A stretch of 64,000 bases of DNA from Planctomycetota bacterium (GTDB lineage Bacteria; Planctomycetota; Phycisphaerae; Phycisphaerales; UBA1924), in contig JAFIFX010000001.1 of assembly GCA_020831805.1 (NCBI GenBank), positions 310,001 through 374,000 on the forward strand, written 5' to 3'. Below, in pieces: positions 46,785 through 55,267 of the stretch. The first letter of the stretch is position 1. Each line of letters opens with the position of its first letter. Both the position numbers and the translations under genes were made by a program. The notes beneath the pieces are model-generated. The model did not search any database and had not been told where the DNA came from. It saw nothing but the letters and a program-made list of their open reading frames with translations.

Positions 46785-47161
46785 ATCTCTCTCCTTGGTG
46801 CTCGGATGGTGGAAAGGTCGTTGCAACGAACTTTCGCTCGAGCCTGCTCTGAAGATTACCCTGATGCGGTGGATTTGCAAGGGGCGAATGGGAAAAATTG
46901 TCCACTATGCAGGGCATTTTTGCCCCAAAGTTTTTGCCCAATCAAAACTGATGGAAAGCACTACCTTCCGAATGCCTTTCGTCCAATCCTATTTTAACGG
47001 GCAAAATTGCCCCATCGCATGGGAGAAGCCACTCAAACCGGTGTCTCTGTTCACCTTTCCTGAGGTTTATTGGCCCTCGCCCCGATCGTGGTGTATCTCA
47101 AGGATTGGAGTGAGGTCCGCGCCGACTGGGTTGCGCACACGACCGATAAAGAGGAGATCCC
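46785..47161. other. 377-base AT-rich intergenic region between two divergent secreted-protein genes
   Basis: No gene is seen. It is clearly lower in GC than the window at large and full of A- and T-tracts. It contains three 14-base palindromic sites and a half-site (see separate entry), so it probably serves as a shared regulatory region for both flanking genes. Confidence 0.6.
46890..47012. promoter_or_regulatory. three copies of a 14-base palindrome, candidate operator
   Basis: GGGAAAAATTGTCC (46890-46903), GGGCATTTTTGCCC (46912-46925) and GGGCAAAATTGCCC (46999-47012) share the form GGGCA-AT4-TGCCC. A half-site TTTTTGCCC lies at 46931-46939. Starts are 22 and 87 bases apart. The regulator is unknown. 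Confidence 0.6.
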
Positions 47162-47809
47162 ATGTTTCAACGCCAAGCACTTCTGACGCTCGCGATCGCC
47201 GGGACCGCCGCCGGTCTGGCCTCCGGCGGCATTGTCGCCACCTTTGGTTTCACGGAGATGAACGCCAGTTACGACCTGTCCACCGGGCAGTTCATGGCCG
47301 TTTCCAACCCGGACACATCGGGTGATGTCTCGGCCTTCAACGCGGGCGTGTCCACCGCTCTGTTCGGCCCCGGCTTCTCCGGCGGCGCCACCGGCGCGTT
47401 CGTCGAGATTTCGATGGACATCACCTTCACCGACGGCGTGACCGCCCAGGCCTCGAACGGCTCGTTCTCCATCGGCGACGCCGACGGCGATGTGCTGTTC
47501 GGATCCTTCTCCGGCACCTGGAACCAGATTTCCGGCTTCGCCTTCTTCTCGGGCATCGTCGACGCCGCCCAGTTCGACAGCTCCGACGGCGACGGCGTCT
47601 TCAACGGCCCGAGCGGTGGCTCATTCGCGAACCCGACCGGCACGCTCTCCGGCGCATTGAGCATGCTCATGTTCCAGATGGGCGACAGCCTGTTCCAGTC
47701 CAGCTTTGAAAACCGGGTTGCGTCCCTCGACGGGGTGCTGGTCCCGACCCCCGGCGCCCTGGCGATCCTCGGCCTGGCCGGCCTGGTCGCGACCCGGCGT
47801 CGTCGCTGA
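47162..47809 (+). CDS. secreted PEP-CTERM-like protein
   Basis: 215 residues with GAGGAG before ATG 47162 and a signal peptide (QALLTLAIAGTAAGLASG). A Gly/Ser/Phe/Asp-rich beta body follows; no domain is recognised. The tail is VPTPGALAILGLAGLVATRRRR, a Pro-Thr-Pro form of the PEP-CTERM sorting signal. A strong terminator lies 25 bases after the stop. It shares its upstream region with the divergent secreted gene. Confidence 0.88.
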   Translation: MFQRQALLTLAIAGTAAGLASGGIVATFGFTEMNASYDLSTGQFMAVSNPDTSGDVSAFNAGVSTALFGPGFSGGATGAFVEISMDITFTDGVTAQASNGSFSIGDADGDVLFGSFSGTWNQISGFAFFSGIVDAAQFDSSDGDGVFNGPSGGSFANPTGTLSGALSMLMFQMGDSLFQSSFENRVASLDGVLVPTPGALAILGLAGLVATRRRR

Positions 47810-47833
47810 TCGATCAACCCTATCGCATATGAG

Positions 47834-47878
47834 AGAGGCCGTGCGACCCCTTCGGGTGGACCGCACGGCCTCTTTATT
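47834..47878 (+). terminator. rho-independent terminator after 47162-47809
   Basis: AGAGGCCGTGCG (47834-47845) pairs with CGCACGGCCTCT (47862-47873) in a 12-bp stem with an inner ACCC/GGGT hairpin and TTCG-type loop, followed by TTATT. It also faces the end of the convergent pyrF, 22 bases away. Confidence 0.9.
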
Positions 47879-47899
47879 CGCGCCGATGAGTCGGCGTGT

Positions 47900-48793
47900 T
47901 CAGCCCCGGATGACGCCCAGCGACGCCGCGAACCGCTCGGCCGCCTGGCGGACCGCCCCCTGCCACGCCTGGCCGGGGGACCGCTTCGGGTACAGCACCG
48001 ACCGCGAGGCGTTGACCACCACCCCGACCGTGCCGGGGGTCGCGAAGCCGGGCCGGGCCAGCGGCACGACCTCAGCCGGCGTGCCGCCCTGCGCCCCCAC
48101 GCCGGGGACCAGCAGGATCTGGTCGGGCATCCGGGCCCGCAGCGCTGCCCCCTCCTCGCCCGACTTGGTCGCCCCCACCACCGCCCCGAGGCCCGACAGG
48201 CCGGAGCCCCCAATGCGGGCCTGGCCCATCTCGGCCAGCATGGCGGCGGTCCGCTCGGCGACGGTCATGCCGCCGGTGTCGAGCGTCTGGAGCCGGTCCG
48301 AGTCGGGGTTGCTGGTGCGGCAAAGGGCGAAGACGCCCAGCCCGGCCTCCTGGAACGGCTCGATCGTAGATGGCCCCATGTAGGGGCTGACGGTGATCCA
48401 GTGGGCGCCCATGGCCTTGGCTCCGGCGGCGTAATGCTCGGCGGACGAGCCGATGTCGCCCCGCTTGGCGTCGAGGATGACCACGAAGCCCGATCGGCGG
48501 GCGTGGGCGATGACCCGCTCGAGCACGGCGTATCCGGCCGAGCCGTACCGCTCGAAGCAGGCCGACTGGGGCTTGACCACGCCGGCCACCCCCACGATCG
48601 ACTCGAGCACGCCGAGACAGAAGCGTTCGACCGCGTCGATCTCGGACGCCGCGGACGCGCGGACCTCCTCGGGCAGGCTGGCGAGGACCGGGTCCAGCCC
48701 GATGCAGGCGGGCGAGCCGGCGATGTCCATCGCCCGGGCGAGGGCGTCGGCGGGGTGGGTCTGGCTTTGCGTGTGGGTCTGGCTGGTCGGCAT
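47900..48793 (-). CDS. pyrF: orotidine-5'-phosphate decarboxylase, type 2
   Basis: Last step of UMP synthesis. 297 residues, the length of the type 2 subfamily. Catalytic Lys/Asp block DAKRGDIGSSAEHYA; other blocks are CIGLDPVLASLPEEV, VVKPQSACFERYG, TVSPYMGPSTIEPF and LVPGVGAQGG. The first 15 residues are a Thr/Gln/His tail. It is divergent from the DUF971 gene by 33 bases. Confidence 0.94.
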   Translation of the reverse strand: MPTSQTHTQSQTHPADALARAMDIAGSPACIGLDPVLASLPEEVRASAASEIDAVERFCLGVLESIVGVAGVVKPQSACFERYGSAGYAVLERVIAHARRSGFVVILDAKRGDIGSSAEHYAAGAKAMGAHWITVSPYMGPSTIEPFQEAGLGVFALCRTSNPDSDRLQTLDTGGMTVAERTAAMLAEMGQARIGGSGLSGLGAVVGATKSGEEGAALRARMPDQILLVPGVGAQGGTPAEVVPLARPGFATPGTVGVVVNASRSVLYPKRSPGQAWQGAVRQAAERFAASLGVIRG

Positions 48794-48826
48794 GGATCAC
48801 ACCCCTCCAAAACACTAAACTTCGGC

Positions 48827-49225
48827 ATGGAACCCGTCACGCCCGTCGAACTGGATCTGAAGAAGGACGAGGGGCTGGCCATCGTCTGGTCGGACGGCGT
48901 GCGATCGTACTACCCCATCGCCCACCTCCGCCGGCTGTCGCCCTCGGCCGACGCACGGGAGCTGCGCAAGCAGATGCAGAGCAATCCGCTGACGGTGCTC
49001 CCGGCGGGGAAGGGCGGCGGAGGGTCGGGGCCGCTGGTGGCGACGGACGCCGAACTGGTGGGCAACTACGCGATCAGGATCGGGTTCTCCGACGGGCACC
49101 GGACGGGGATCTACACCTGGGGCTACCTGCGGGAGATTGATCCTGAGAAGCTCAAGGACGGACCCGCGCCGGGGGACGATGCTCCGGCCCACAACAACCC
49201 GCTGGGGTTGGGGCCGGAGCGGTGA
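48827..49225 (+). CDS. DUF971 (GBBH-like N-terminal) protein
   Basis: 132 residues. The pattern PVELDLKKDEGLAIVWSDGVRSYYPIAHLRRLSPSA with a later VGNYAIRIGFSDGHRTGIYTWGYLREI is typical of DUF971, the N-terminal domain found in gamma-butyrobetaine hydroxylase and in stand-alone bacterial proteins often near iron-sulfur or Mrp/ApbC genes. Function in bacteria is unclear. Its last 4 bases overlap recG (GTGA). Confidence 0.85.
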   Translation: MEPVTPVELDLKKDEGLAIVWSDGVRSYYPIAHLRRLSPSADARELRKQMQSNPLTVLPAGKGGGGSGPLVATDAELVGNYAIRIGFSDGHRTGIYTWGYLREIDPEKLKDGPAPGDDAPAHNNPLGLGPER

Positions 49226-51357
49226 GCGCCGATACCGCCGCGATCGCGCTGACGACCCCGCTGCGGGACATCCCCGGCGTGCGCCGGGAGCATGCGGACA
49301 AGCTCGCCCGCATCGGCGTGCCGAATATCGGCCACCTGATCGCGCACCTCCCCCACCGGCACGAGTGGATCCGGGCGGAGGCCTCGATCGAGGACCTGAT
49401 GCCCGACTCGGTCGCCTCGGTGCGGGGCGAGATCACCGCGTGCCGCACGGCCGGCTTCGGGCACAAGGCCCGGTTCGAGGCGGTGATGATGGACCCCGGG
49501 GGCGGGCGGCTGGACCTGGTGTGGTTCAACCAGCCGTACCTGCGCGGCAAGATCCACCCCGGCATGCGCCTGCGCGTGCAGGGCAAGGTTGTGCGGCGGG
49601 GTTACGCCATGCAGATGGCCAACGCCAAGTTCGAGGTGCTCGACGCCGCCCGGCCCGACCCAGAGCACCACGCCGACGACGATTACCGGCCGGTCTACCC
49701 GGTCACCGAGGGCGTGACCAGCGATCAGGTGCGGGCGATCGTGGACAAGGTGCTGTTCAAGGGCCTGGCCCAGGTCGACGACCACCTGCCCGAGGAACTC
49801 CGGCGCGAGCGGTCGATGCCCGCGCTGCGGGACGCGTACCGCATGATGCACCAGCCCAAGGGCGAGGAGGAGGTCAAGAGCGCCCGACGCCGCCTCATCT
49901 ACGACGAACTGCTGCTCTTCCAGCTCGGGGTGCACATGAAGCGGGCCCACCTGCGTCAGACCATGAAGGCCCCGGCCCTGGCACGCACCGACTCAATCGA
50001 GCAACGGATCCGCGAACGCATGCCCTTCGAGCTGACCGGGGCCCAGCAACGCGTCGTCGGCGAGATCGCGGGCGACCTGGCCCTGGATGTGCCCATGAAC
50101 CGGCTGGTGCAGGGCGATGTGGGCAGCGGCAAGACCGTGGTAGCGCTCGATGCCATGCTCCGGGCCATCGGGCACGGGCACCAGGCGGCGCTCATGGCGC
50201 CCACCGAGATCCTGGCCGAGCAGCACTTCCTGTCGATGTCGGCGATGCTGGAAGGCTCGTCCGTGCGCATCGCCCTGCTGACGGGCAACCTGCCCGCGGA
50301 GGAGCGGGTGCGGACGCTGGCCGGCCTGGCGGACGGGTCGGTGGACCTGGTGATCGGCACGCACGCGCTGATCGGCGATCAGGTGGCCTTCAAGTCGCTG
50401 GCCGTGGTCGTGATCGATGAGCAGCACCGCTTCGGCGTGGAGCAGCGGGCGAAACTGCGCGTGAAGGGTTCGGCCGCGGACGCCGGCGCGGGCGAGTTCG
50501 ACACGCCGCATGTGCTCGTGATGACCGCCACGCCCATCCCGCGCACCATCGGCCTGACGCTCTTCGGCGATCTGGATATCTCCACCATCGACGCCCTGCC
50601 GCCGGGACGCACGCCGGTCGCGACACGCACCGTGACCAGCGAACGCCGCGGCGAGGTCTACCGCTGGGTCCGCACGAAGCTCGACGCGGGCGAGCAGGCG
50701 TACATCGTCGTCCCAGCCATCGACACCGGCTCGGCCAGCGGCGACGACAGCCTCCGCGACCTGCGGACCGTGCAGCAGGAGCTCGAGGGCGGGGAACTGA
50801 GCGGCAAGCGGGTGGCCGCCCTGCACGGCCGGCTCAAGCGCGAGACCCGCGAGCACATCATGGCCCGCTTCCGCGCCGGGTCGATCGACGCCCTCGTCGC
50901 CACCACCGTCATCGAGGTCGGCGTCGATGTGCCCAACGCCACCGTCATCATCATCGAGCACGCCGACCGGTTCGGCCTGGCCCAGCTCCACCAGCTCCGC
51001 GGCCGCGTCGGCCGCGGCGGCAAGCCCGGCGCGTGCGTGCTGGTCGCCGACCCGAAGACCGACGACGCCGTCCAGCGGATCAGCACCATGTGCGAGACCA
51101 CCAGCGGCTTCGAGCTGGCCGAGCGGGACTTCGCCCTCCGCGGCGCGGGCGATGTCTTCGGCACCCGCCAGTCCGGCGTTCCGCCGTTCCGCATCGCCGA
51201 CCCGCTCCGCGATGCCGCGTTGCTCGACCAGGCCCGGCGCGATGCGGCCGTGTGGATCGGCGCGAACCCCACCCTGGCCGGCGACGCCGACGCCCTGGTC
51301 CGCCGCCGCCTGATCAAGACCCACGGCCCGTGGCTGGGGCTGGGGGATGTGGGGTGA
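49222..51357 (+). CDS. recG: ATP-dependent DNA helicase RecG
   Basis: 711 residues from GTG 49222. RecG reverses stalled forks and unwinds branched DNA. The wedge (OB) domain is at the N-terminus (PLRDIPGVRREHADKLARIG, then VASVRGEITACRTAG). Helicase blocks: GDVGSGKTVVALDAM (Walker A), DEQHRFGVEQR (DExH), MTATPIPRT, ATTVIEVGVDVPNATVIIIEHADRFGLAQLHQLRGRVGRG (motifs V and VI). The C-terminal TRG region is present. It is coupled to the DUF971 gene. Confidence 0.95.
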   Translation: MSADTAAIALTTPLRDIPGVRREHADKLARIGVPNIGHLIAHLPHRHEWIRAEASIEDLMPDSVASVRGEITACRTAGFGHKARFEAVMMDPGGGRLDLVWFNQPYLRGKIHPGMRLRVQGKVVRRGYAMQMANAKFEVLDAARPDPEHHADDDYRPVYPVTEGVTSDQVRAIVDKVLFKGLAQVDDHLPEELRRERSMPALRDAYRMMHQPKGEEEVKSARRRLIYDELLLFQLGVHMKRAHLRQTMKAPALARTDSIEQRIRERMPFELTGAQQRVVGEIAGDLALDVPMNRLVQGDVGSGKTVVALDAMLRAIGHGHQAALMAPTEILAEQHFLSMSAMLEGSSVRIALLTGNLPAEERVRTLAGLADGSVDLVIGTHALIGDQVAFKSLAVVVIDEQHRFGVEQRAKLRVKGSAADAGAGEFDTPHVLVMTATPIPRTIGLTLFGDLDISTIDALPPGRTPVATRTVTSERRGEVYRWVRTKLDAGEQAYIVVPAIDTGSASGDDSLRDLRTVQQELEGGELSGKRVAALHGRLKRETREHIMARFRAGSIDALVATTVIEVGVDVPNATVIIIEHADRFGLAQLHQLRGRVGRGGKPGACVLVADPKTDDAVQRISTMCETTSGFELAERDFALRGAGDVFGTRQSGVPPFRIADPLRDAALLDQARRDAAVWIGANPTLAGDADALVRRRLIKTHGPWLGLGDVG

Positions 51358-51370
51358 GGGTTCAGGATGT

Positions 51371-51616
51371 ACCAGAGGTACAGAGGCCACGCAGAGCACG
51401 CTGAGTATGAATCTGTTTTTTCAACGCGAAGACCGCGAAGGACGCGAAGAAGAAATCCATAGTTCATTTGAAGAAGATTCATTTGAATAAGTCTTTCGGG
51501 ATGTGTCCGATCTACTCTTCGCGACCTTCGCGGTCTTCGCGGTCTTCGCGGTCTTCGCGTTAAAATTCTTGCTCTTCCTCTGCGACCTCAGCGTGGCCTC
51601 TGCACCTCCGCGTACC
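51371..51616. repeat. large imperfect inverted-repeat element, copy 1
   Basis: Two nested arms flank a unique centre. Outer arm: GGTACAGAGGCCACGC on the left (from about 51377) matches the reverse complement of GCGTGGCCTCTGCACC on the right (about 51591-51606). Inner arm: AACGCGAAGACCGCGAAG (51423-51440) against repeated CTTCGCGGT units (51516-51561) flanked by opposite T- and A-runs. Most of it lies upstream of polX; if read in frame it would give a meaningless FAVFAVFAVF peptide. Confidence 0.8.
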
Positions 51617-51631
51617 TTCCTAAACTCCCCC

Positions 51632-53419
51632 ATGAGCTTCAACGCCAGACTTGCCGCCATCTTTGACCGCATGAGCGCCATGCTGGAACTGACCGGGGCC
51701 GACCGGTTCCGGGTCAACGCGCACGCCAAGGCCGCGCGGGTGATCGGGGACCACCCGTCCGATCTCGAGCCCATCGCCCATGACGCCAAGGCCCTGATCG
51801 CCATCGAGGGCATCGGCAAGGGCACGGCCGCGAAAATCGCCGAGTTCGCCGAGTCCGGCGCGATCAGCGAGCACGGCGAGCTGGCGGCCAAGGTCCCCGT
51901 CGGCGTGCTTGAACTGCTGGAGATCCAGGGGCTGGGGCCCAAAACGGTCAAGCTGCTCTGGGAGGACAAGGGCGTCGAGTCGATCGCGGATCTCAAGAAG
52001 ATCATCGAGGACGGCAGCATCATCACCCTGCCCCGCATGGGGGAGAAGACGGTCGAGAACATCAAGGAATCCATCGCCTTCCTCGAATCCTCCGGGCAAC
52101 GCCTGCACCTGGGCATCGCGATGCCGATCGCCGAGGCCGTGGTCGAACGCATGAAGCGGGTTAGCGGCGTGAAGGACTGCACCTTCGCCGGCTCGCTCCG
52201 GCGTGGCAAGGAATCCATCGGCGACCTCGACATCCTGATCACCACGACCGATCCCGATGCCGCCCGGGCCGCGTTCTGCGAGCACGAGTCGGTCCTCAAG
52301 GTCCTCGCTCGGGGTGAACACAAGTGCTCCGTGCGGCTCAGCCTCGAGGGCCTCGGCGGCCGCTTCGGCGGGGATGCCAACGCCGCGGTGCAGGCCGACC
52401 TGCGCCTCGTGCCCAAGGAATCCTGGGGCGCGGCGCTGATGTACTTCACCGGGTCGAAAGAGCACAATGTCCGCCTCCGTGAGCGGGCCCTGTCCAAGGG
52501 CATGACGCTGAACGAGTACGGCCTGTTCCCCGAGGACAAGTCCGACGACACCCCGCCCCAGCAGCGCGGCGTCGAGCCTGTCGCCTCCGACACCGAGGAG
52601 CGGATCTATAAAGAACTCGGCCTGCCCTTCGTCCCCCCCACCCTCCGCGAGGACCGCGGCGAGCTGGAACTCAAGGCAACGCCCGAACTCATCGCTGTCG
52701 GCGACATCCGCGCCGAACTGCACTCCCACACCACCGCGTCCGACGGCGAGATGTCCATCGAGGAATCCGCGGCCATCGCCAGGGACCGCGGCTTCCACAC
52801 CCTGGCCATCACCGACCACTCGAAATCCTCCGCCGTCGCCGGCGGGTTGAGCCCCGATCGCCTCCGCGAGCACATCAAGGCGATCCGCGCCGCGGACAAG
52901 GTGACCGACGGCATCGCCATCCTCGCCGGCAGTGAGGTGGACATCCTGGTGGACGGAACGCTCGATTACGACGACGACCTGCTGGCCGAACTCGATGTGG
53001 TGGTCGCCTCGCCCCACGCCGGCCTCAAGGCCAAGCCGGCCCAGGCCACCAAGCGGCTGCTCCGGGCCATCGAGCACCCCCTCGTCCACATCCTCGGCCA
53101 TCCCACCGGGCGCCTGATCGAGCGCCGGGCCGGGCTCGAGCCGGCGATGGACGAGCTGATCGCCGCGGCCATCGAGCACGATGTCGCCCTGGAGATCAAC
53201 GCCCACTGGATGCGCCTGGACCTGCGCGACACCCACATCCGCGCTGCGGTCGAGGCCGGCTGCAAGCTCGCCATCAACGGCGATGTCCACCACGCGTCGG
53301 ACTACGACAACCTCCGCTACGGCGTGCTCACCGCGCAGCGCGGCTGGCTCACGCCCGATCTGTGCATCAACACCTGGCCGAAGAAGAGACTGCACGACTG
53401 GCTGCGCGCCAAACGCTGA
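51632..53419 (+). CDS. polX: DNA polymerase/3'-5' exonuclease PolX
   Basis: 595 residues from ATG 51632 (MSFNARLAAIFDRM); the upstream in-frame extension is encoded by the inverted repeat and is rejected. The N-terminal 8-kDa-like and HhH domains include IEGIGKGTAAKIAEF and IQGLGPKTVKLLWEDKG. The nucleotidyltransferase domain has AGSLRRGKESIGDLDIL with the catalytic Asp pair. The C-terminal PHP exonuclease has LHSHTTASDGEMSIEE, AITDHSKSS, and EINAHWMRLDL, DVHHASDY. PolX fills short gaps in base-excision repair. Confidence 0.94.
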   Translation: MSFNARLAAIFDRMSAMLELTGADRFRVNAHAKAARVIGDHPSDLEPIAHDAKALIAIEGIGKGTAAKIAEFAESGAISEHGELAAKVPVGVLELLEIQGLGPKTVKLLWEDKGVESIADLKKIIEDGSIITLPRMGEKTVENIKESIAFLESSGQRLHLGIAMPIAEAVVERMKRVSGVKDCTFAGSLRRGKESIGDLDILITTTDPDAARAAFCEHESVLKVLARGEHKCSVRLSLEGLGGRFGGDANAAVQADLRLVPKESWGAALMYFTGSKEHNVRLRERALSKGMTLNEYGLFPEDKSDDTPPQQRGVEPVASDTEERIYKELGLPFVPPTLREDRGELELKATPELIAVGDIRAELHSHTTASDGEMSIEESAAIARDRGFHTLAITDHSKSSAVAGGLSPDRLREHIKAIRAADKVTDGIAILAGSEVDILVDGTLDYDDDLLAELDVVVASPHAGLKAKPAQATKRLLRAIEHPLVHILGHPTGRLIERRAGLEPAMDELIAAAIEHDVALEINAHWMRLDLRDTHIRAAVEAGCKLAINGDVHHASDYDNLRYGVLTAQRGWLTPDLCINTWPKKRLHDWLRAKR

Positions 53420-53575
53420 TCCCCGTCCGATATCCGGTGTTTGGTCGGAAGCCGCATCGCACCCGATCGGGATGCGTACAGTGATCCACCGAACGCGTCG
53501 GTTCGCTCACGCTTGAGCCGTCGCACCTCCCAGGTCCGGCCGCGGTCGGACGACTACAAACCGGAAGGAGTCTGC

Positions 53576-54922
53576 ATGATCCAGGCCGATCAGAGCCAGA
53601 GATACCGCGCCATCACACGGGCCACCATCGCCAAGCGCCCCGAGTGGCAGAGGCTGCCCCGCGACCTGCGCGAGGCGATCGAGACCGTCTCGCTCGTCCT
53701 CCCGTTCCGCACCAACGCGTATCTCGTCGAGGAACTGATCGACTGGGACAACCCCGAAGACGACCCCATCTTCCAGCTCACCTTCCCCCAGCGCGGCATG
53801 CTCGAAGACGACCAGTACGCCCGCGTCCGGGACGCCCTCGGCCGCGATGCCGAGAAGGCCGAGCTCAACGAAGTCGTCAACGACATCCGCGAAGAACTGA
53901 ACCCTCATCCCGCCGGGCAGATGACCCACAATGTCCCGCATGTCGACGGCGAGCCCATCCCCGGCATGCAGCACAAGTACCGCGAGACGGTCTTGTTCTT
54001 CCCCAGCCACGGCCAGACCTGCCACGCCTACTGCACCTTCTGCTTCCGCTGGGCCCAGTTCGTCGGCGACGAGAGCCTCAAGTTCGCCAACAAGGAGGCC
54101 GACCAGCTCGCCCGCTACCTCCGACAGCACCCCGAGGTCACCGATGTGCTCTTCACCGGTGGCGACCCGATGATCATGAAGACCAGGGTCTTCGAACGCT
54201 ACATCGAGCAGATCCTCGACATCGAGTCCGTCCGGACGATCCGCATCGGCACCAAGTCGCTCGCCTACTGGCCGCAGCGCTTCGTCACCGACCCCGACGC
54301 CGACGACCTGCTGCGCCTCTACGAGCGGATCGTCGACTCCGGCAAGCACTTGGCCGTCATGGCCCACTGCTCGCACCCGGTCGAGTTCTCCACCGATGTC
54401 GCCCGAGACGCCATCCGGCGTGTCCGCGCCACCGGCGCCAACATCCGCATGCAGTCGCCGGTCATTCGCCATGTCAACGACGACGCGGGCACCTGGGCCG
54501 ACATGTGGTCCACGGGCGTGCAGCTCGGGCTGGTTCCGTACTACATGTTCGTCGAGCGCGACACCGGGGCCAAGAAGTACTTTGACATGCCGCTGGTCCG
54601 CTGCTGGAACATCTTCCGCAACGCCTACCAGCGCGTCTCCGGTATGGCCCGCACCGTCCGCGGCCCCTCCATGAGCTGCTTTCCGGGCAAGTGCCACATC
54701 CTCGGCGTGACCGAGATCGGCGGCCGGCGCGCCTTCGCCCTCGAGTTCCTCCAGGCCCGCGAGCCCGACCTCGTCCGCCGCCCCTTCTTCGCCAAGTACG
54801 ACCCCAAGGCCACCTGGTACGACCAACTCGAACCGTTCAGCAAGGCCGATGAGCCGTTCTTCGTCAGCCCCGACGACCGCCCCACCGCCGAGTTGACCGT
54901 CGAGGGGCTGCGGAGCAACTAA
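53576..54922 (+). CDS. KamA-family radical SAM protein (lysine 2,3-aminomutase-like)
   Basis: 448 residues with GGAAGGAG before ATG 53576. The 4Fe-4S/SAM motif is C149, C153, C156 in TCHAYCTFCFRW, embedded in the KamA-like PSHGQTCHAYCTFC. Then GGDPMIMKTRVFERYIEQI, IRIGTKSLAYWPQR and PYYMFVERDTGAKKYFDMPL follow the lysine 2,3-aminomutase barrel. The PLP Lys of KamA is hard to place, and the subfamily differs from true KamA (CSMYCRHCTR), so the substrate may not be lysine. It stands alone between two repeat elements. Confidence 0.8.
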   Translation: MIQADQSQRYRAITRATIAKRPEWQRLPRDLREAIETVSLVLPFRTNAYLVEELIDWDNPEDDPIFQLTFPQRGMLEDDQYARVRDALGRDAEKAELNEVVNDIREELNPHPAGQMTHNVPHVDGEPIPGMQHKYRETVLFFPSHGQTCHAYCTFCFRWAQFVGDESLKFANKEADQLARYLRQHPEVTDVLFTGGDPMIMKTRVFERYIEQILDIESVRTIRIGTKSLAYWPQRFVTDPDADDLLRLYERIVDSGKHLAVMAHCSHPVEFSTDVARDAIRRVRATGANIRMQSPVIRHVNDDAGTWADMWSTGVQLGLVPYYMFVERDTGAKKYFDMPLVRCWNIFRNAYQRVSGMARTVRGPSMSCFPGKCHILGVTEIGGRRAFALEFLQAREPDLVRRPFFAKYDPKATWYDQLEPFSKADEPFFVSPDDRPTAELTVEGLRSN

Positions 54923-54941
54923 CAAGGAAGACTGGAAGACT

Positions 54942-55170
54942 GAACGCAGAACACGCGGAGAATTTTTAACGCGAAGACCGCGAAGATCTCGAAGTCCGGA
55001 TCACGAACCGGCCTGATTTGCCGAATCCACGAGCCTGATGATCAATCAACAAGAAGAAGGGTGCAAACGGATCGGCCTTGACTTTCCTTCGCGCTCTTCG
55101 CGTTCTTCGCGTTGAAAACTCTGAATCCCTCTCCGCGTCCTCCGCGTGATCTCCGCGTCCTCCGCGTTCA
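54942..55170. repeat. large imperfect inverted-repeat element, copy 2
   Basis: This is built like the element before polX. The outer left arm is GAACGCAGAACACGCGGAG (54942-54960), the inner left arm AACGCGAAGACCGCGAAG (54968-54985, identical to copy 1 over 18 bases). The inner right arm is CTTCGCGCTCTTCGCGTT (55088-55105) and the outer right arm is a run of CTCCGCGTC units (55130-55168). The unique centre (about 54995-55085) differs from copy 1. It covers most of the 345-base gap between the KamA-like gene and ffh, in which I see no gene. Confidence 0.8.
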
Positions 55171-55267
55171 AAGCTCTTTGACTCCAACCCAGCCTATCAT
55201 CCGCCCGGCTGCGGTCACGGCCCCCGAAACTCGCCCAAACCCCGGGAAACCCCCGGCGGGAGTGTCC

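Noticed and set aside
46890-47012. Sigma-54 promoters upstream of the PEP-CTERM genes
   Set aside because: The GG-N10-GC spacing of -24/-12 elements is not met; the sites are symmetric 14-mers.
51503-51631. N-terminal extension of PolX (FAVFAVFAVF)
   Set aside because: It is encoded by the inverted-repeat element; PolX family similarity starts at MSFNARL (51632).
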